From NCBI RefSeq assembly GCF_007997075.1, contig NZ_VORS01000001.1, positions 496,001 to 560,000 on the forward strand: DNA of 64,000 bases. Direction: 5' to 3'. The notes below the pieces were generated by a model, which saw only the letters and a program-made list of their open reading frames with translations, was not told the DNA's origin and made no database searches. The position numbers and the translations under genes are program-made. This DNA comes from Polaribacter sp. IC073 (lineage in GTDB: Bacteria; Bacteroidota; Bacteroidia; Flavobacteriales; Flavobacteriaceae). This document shows, piece by piece, positions 61,860 through 64,000 of this stretch; the stretch's first letter is position 1; each line of letters starts with the position of its first letter.

Positions 61860-62330
61860 ATGCAAATTCATGCTTTAGGTTTAGATGATTTTTCTGAAGA
61901 AGAATATTCTTTAATAGGTATTCATACAGCTTTAGAAGACTACAAGCTAGCGTATTTACTTAATAAAAATTTAAACACACACTTTTCTAAATCTCAAAAA
62001 AATTTAGAATTTGAGAACGATAAAGATAGCGCATCATTTTCTATCTTTAATTTCTCTAGTAAAAAATACGACTTTGATTGGTTTTTAATAGCCAATAGTT
62101 CTAAAAGAGAAAACCTAACAGAATCAAACGGATTGCTGTTAACAACAGAAACAAGAACATACTTAATTCCAGAAAAGAAAAAAGTAGATTTTTTTATTAA
62201 AATTTCTGGGGAAGTCGCTGCAGATTATGTTGAAAGCGCAGTAAGTAAAATTAAAAATATTGAACAGATTATTACCTCTTATTCAATAGATAAAAACACA
62301 TTAAAGTCTAAAGACTTTTTAATATTTTAA
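61860..62330 (+). CDS. IPExxxVDY-family protein
   Basis: 156 residues. The name motif appears as IPEKKKVDF near residue 100. This family is limited to Bacteroidota and usually sits between rnc and pyk, as here (1 bp before pyk). No function is known; the sequence shows no signal peptide or membrane segment. Confidence 0.9.
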   Translation: MQIHALGLDDFSEEEYSLIGIHTALEDYKLAYLLNKNLNTHFSKSQKNLEFENDKDSASFSIFNFSSKKYDFDWFLIANSSKRENLTESNGLLLTTETRTYLIPEKKKVDFFIKISGEVAADYVESAVSKIKNIEQIITSYSIDKNTLKSKDFLIF

Positions 62331-62331
62331 T

Positions 62332-63759
62332 ATGACAGATTATAAAAAAACCAAGATAGTTGCAACCTTAGGTCCGGCAACAGATTCAAAAGAAATTTTA
62401 ACAAATTTAGCCAAAGAAGGTGTAAATGTTTTTAGAATTAATTTCTCACATGCAGAATATGAAAATGTTAAGAAGACTGTAAAAACAATTAGAGAAATTA
62501 ACGAAGAAAATGGTTATAATGTTGCCATTTTAGCAGATTTACAAGGACCAAAATTACGTGTTGGTGTAATGGAGGAAGGTGTTGTTTTAAATGACGGAGA
62601 CCTTTTTACTTTTACCACAGAAAAATGTATTGGTACTAATAAAAAAGCATTTATGACGTATCAGCGTTTTCCTAAAGACGTAAAAGTTGGAGAGAAAATT
62701 ATGGTAGATGATGGGAAATTACTTTTTGAAGTAGTTTCTACAGACAAAGACAAAGAAGTAGTTGTAAAAACAATTGTTGGGGGTCCTTTAAATTCTAAAA
62801 AAGGAGTAAACTTACCAAATACAGCAATTTCTTTACCAGCATTAACTAAAAAAGATAAAGAAGATGCAATTTTTGCATTGAGCTTAAATGTAGATTGGAT
62901 GGCACTTTCTTTTGTAAGAACGCCAGAAGATTTAAGAATGTTACGTGATCTTATAGATGAGCATTCAGATTATAGAGTTCCTGTAATTGCAAAAATAGAA
63001 AAGCCAGAAGCTGTAGAAAATATAGATTCTTTAATTCCTTATTGTGATGGTTTAATGGTTGCTCGTGGAGATTTAGGTGTAGAAATTCCGATGCAAGACG
63101 TTCCATTAATTCAGAAGAAATTAGTAAGACGTGCAAAAAGAGCAAGAATTCCTGTAATTATTGCAACGCAAATGATGGAAACAATGATTGACAATGCTGT
63201 ACCAACAAGAGCAGAGGTTAATGATGTTGCCAATTCTATTATGGACGGTGCAGATGCCGTAATGCTTTCTGGTGAAACTTCTGTAGGGAAACACCCTATT
63301 AGAGTAATTCAAAAAATGGCAGAGATTATTAAAGCTGTAGAAAACTCTAGAATGATTAAAGTGCCGTTAGATGCACCTCATATTAGAACCAATAGATTCA
63401 TTACAAAAGCTGTTTGTCATCATGCCGCTTTAATGGCAAATGATATCGATGCAACTGCAATTTCTACCTTAACAAATAGTGGGTATACAGCGTTTCAAAT
63501 ATCTGCTTGGAGACCACAATCTAAAATATTAGCATTCTCATCTGAAAGAAGAATTTTAGGAAAATTAAACTTACTTTGGGGTGTAACTGCTTTTTATTAC
63601 GATAAGAACTTAAGCACAGATGATACAGTTGTAGACATTAACAGACTTTCTAAGGAAAAAGGATATGTTAAAGAAGGAGATTTAATGATTAATCTTACCT
63701 CTATGCCAGTTGAAGCAAAGGGTATGGTAAATACACTAAGAGTTTCTGAAATAGACTAA
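62332..63759 (+). CDS. pyk: Pyruvate kinase
   Basis: 475 residues. N-terminal KIVATLGPATDS, active-site segments NFSHAEYE, KIEKPEAVENID with the catalytic Lys, and MVARGDLGVEIP, then MLSGETSVGKHP. It makes pyruvate and ATP from phosphoenolpyruvate. It starts 1 bp after the IPExxxVDY stop and is likely translated with it. Confidence 0.97.
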   Translation: MTDYKKTKIVATLGPATDSKEILTNLAKEGVNVFRINFSHAEYENVKKTVKTIREINEENGYNVAILADLQGPKLRVGVMEEGVVLNDGDLFTFTTEKCIGTNKKAFMTYQRFPKDVKVGEKIMVDDGKLLFEVVSTDKDKEVVVKTIVGGPLNSKKGVNLPNTAISLPALTKKDKEDAIFALSLNVDWMALSFVRTPEDLRMLRDLIDEHSDYRVPVIAKIEKPEAVENIDSLIPYCDGLMVARGDLGVEIPMQDVPLIQKKLVRRAKRARIPVIIATQMMETMIDNAVPTRAEVNDVANSIMDGADAVMLSGETSVGKHPIRVIQKMAEIIKAVENSRMIKVPLDAPHIRTNRFITKAVCHHAALMANDIDATAISTLTNSGYTAFQISAWRPQSKILAFSSERRILGKLNLLWGVTAFYYDKNLSTDDTVVDINRLSKEKGYVKEGDLMINLTSMPVEAKGMVNTLRVSEID

Positions 63760-63780
63760 AATACTACTTAATACAATTTT

Positions 63781-63814
63781 AAAAAGCATTCTAATTTTCT
63801 AGAATGCTTTTTTT
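63781..63814 (+). terminator. Terminator after pyk
   Basis: Perfect 13-bp stem AAAAAGCATTCTA / TAGAATGCTTTTT with a 6-nt loop and a 7-T tail, 21 bp after the stop. Confidence 0.9.
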
Positions 63815-63849
63815 ATGCTTTAAATTTAATGGTAATACTTTTTGTTATT

Positions 63850-63935
63850 AGAAGCTATTTCCTGCTTTCCACTATATCTTTTTACCGAAAAAGGTAAAAA
63901 GGATGCCGTTTCAATCAGGGCTAGACTAGTTAATA
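63850..63935. repeat. Probable dispersed flavobacterial repeat with hairpin
   Basis: The region from AGAAGCTATTTCCTGCTTTC to TTTCAATCAGGGCTAGA resembles an intergenic element I have seen in many Flavobacteria. It contains a stem CTTTTTACC / GGTAAAAAG (63878-63886, 63893-63901). Only one copy is present here, so the repeat status rests on recall. No gene is seen from 63815 to 64000. Confidence 0.45.
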
Positions 63936-64000
63936 CGCTTTTGTTACTTGTAGCTACCACGTAATTTTTTTATTCAATTATTATAACTTCAGTTTTTTAG

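Noticed and set aside
1-64000. CRISPR arrays, rRNA, tRNA, tmRNA
   Set aside because: No regularly spaced repeats, no rRNA-like blocks and no cloverleaf with a CCA-type end were recognised by eye; a tRNA scan could not be run.

Overview
The window is AT-rich DNA from a Bacteroidota genome, most likely a marine member of the Flavobacteriaceae close to Polaribacter or Tenacibaculum. The evidence is family-level. There are GLPGLI and IPExxxVDY proteins, MbnP/MauG-type neighbours and an sdhC-sdhA-sdhB operon with one cytochrome b subunit. Promoters follow TTG-N17-23-TAnnTTTG, and Shine-Dalgarno signals are mostly absent. No rRNA, tRNA or CRISPR array was seen. The species is inference.

Layout. 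1-7 kb: end of a serine hydrolase, then a minus-strand suf cluster (IscA-type carrier, sufB, a metallo-beta-lactamase lipoprotein, sufC, sufD) with a decayed S23 four-helix-bundle gene inside it and no sufS or sufE beside it. 7-11 kb: a diheme peroxidase/MbnH-like gene, an MbnP-like gene and two propeller-type lipoproteins. 11-18 kb: thiL, a tRNA acp3U transferase, hydrolases, brnQ and a truncated AraC regulator. 18-21 kb: a nitric oxide reductase, a cupin and an Rrf2 regulator, with two matching palindromes upstream of the regulator and the cupin. 21-28.7 kb: housekeeping genes and a large Asp-box propeller protein. 28.7-38.2 kb: a membrane-anchored regulator (LamG domain outside, winged helix plus BTAD inside), an 11-bp tandem direct repeat, and an operon for 3-keto-type glycoside oxidation (Gfo/Idh, HEAT-DUF1080-DUF1080, GMC oxidoreductase, small subunit). 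38.4-41.9 kb: sdhCAB.

42.3-53.1 kb is the most unusual part: an AT-rich island bracketed by two near-identical repeats of about 107 bp. It holds a degenerate C39-like/VKOR/thioredoxin fusion, then three cassettes, each made of an almost identical 66-nt upstream element, a double-glycine-leader Cys-rich peptide and a thioredoxin-like lipoprotein. A C39 peptidase/ABC exporter (frameshifted at an A-run) and an HlyD adaptor follow. One peptide has the C-C-CC-C-C order of inhibitor cystine knots. I read the locus as a dedicated export and disulfide-folding system for cystine-rich peptides.

53.5-58 kb: a small secreted protein interrupted by TAG, two GLPGLI genes (one frameshifted at A8) and a TonB-type outer-membrane protein. 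58-64 kb: rnhA, purN, acpP, fabF, rnc, an IPExxxVDY gene and pyk, then a probable dispersed intergenic repeat.
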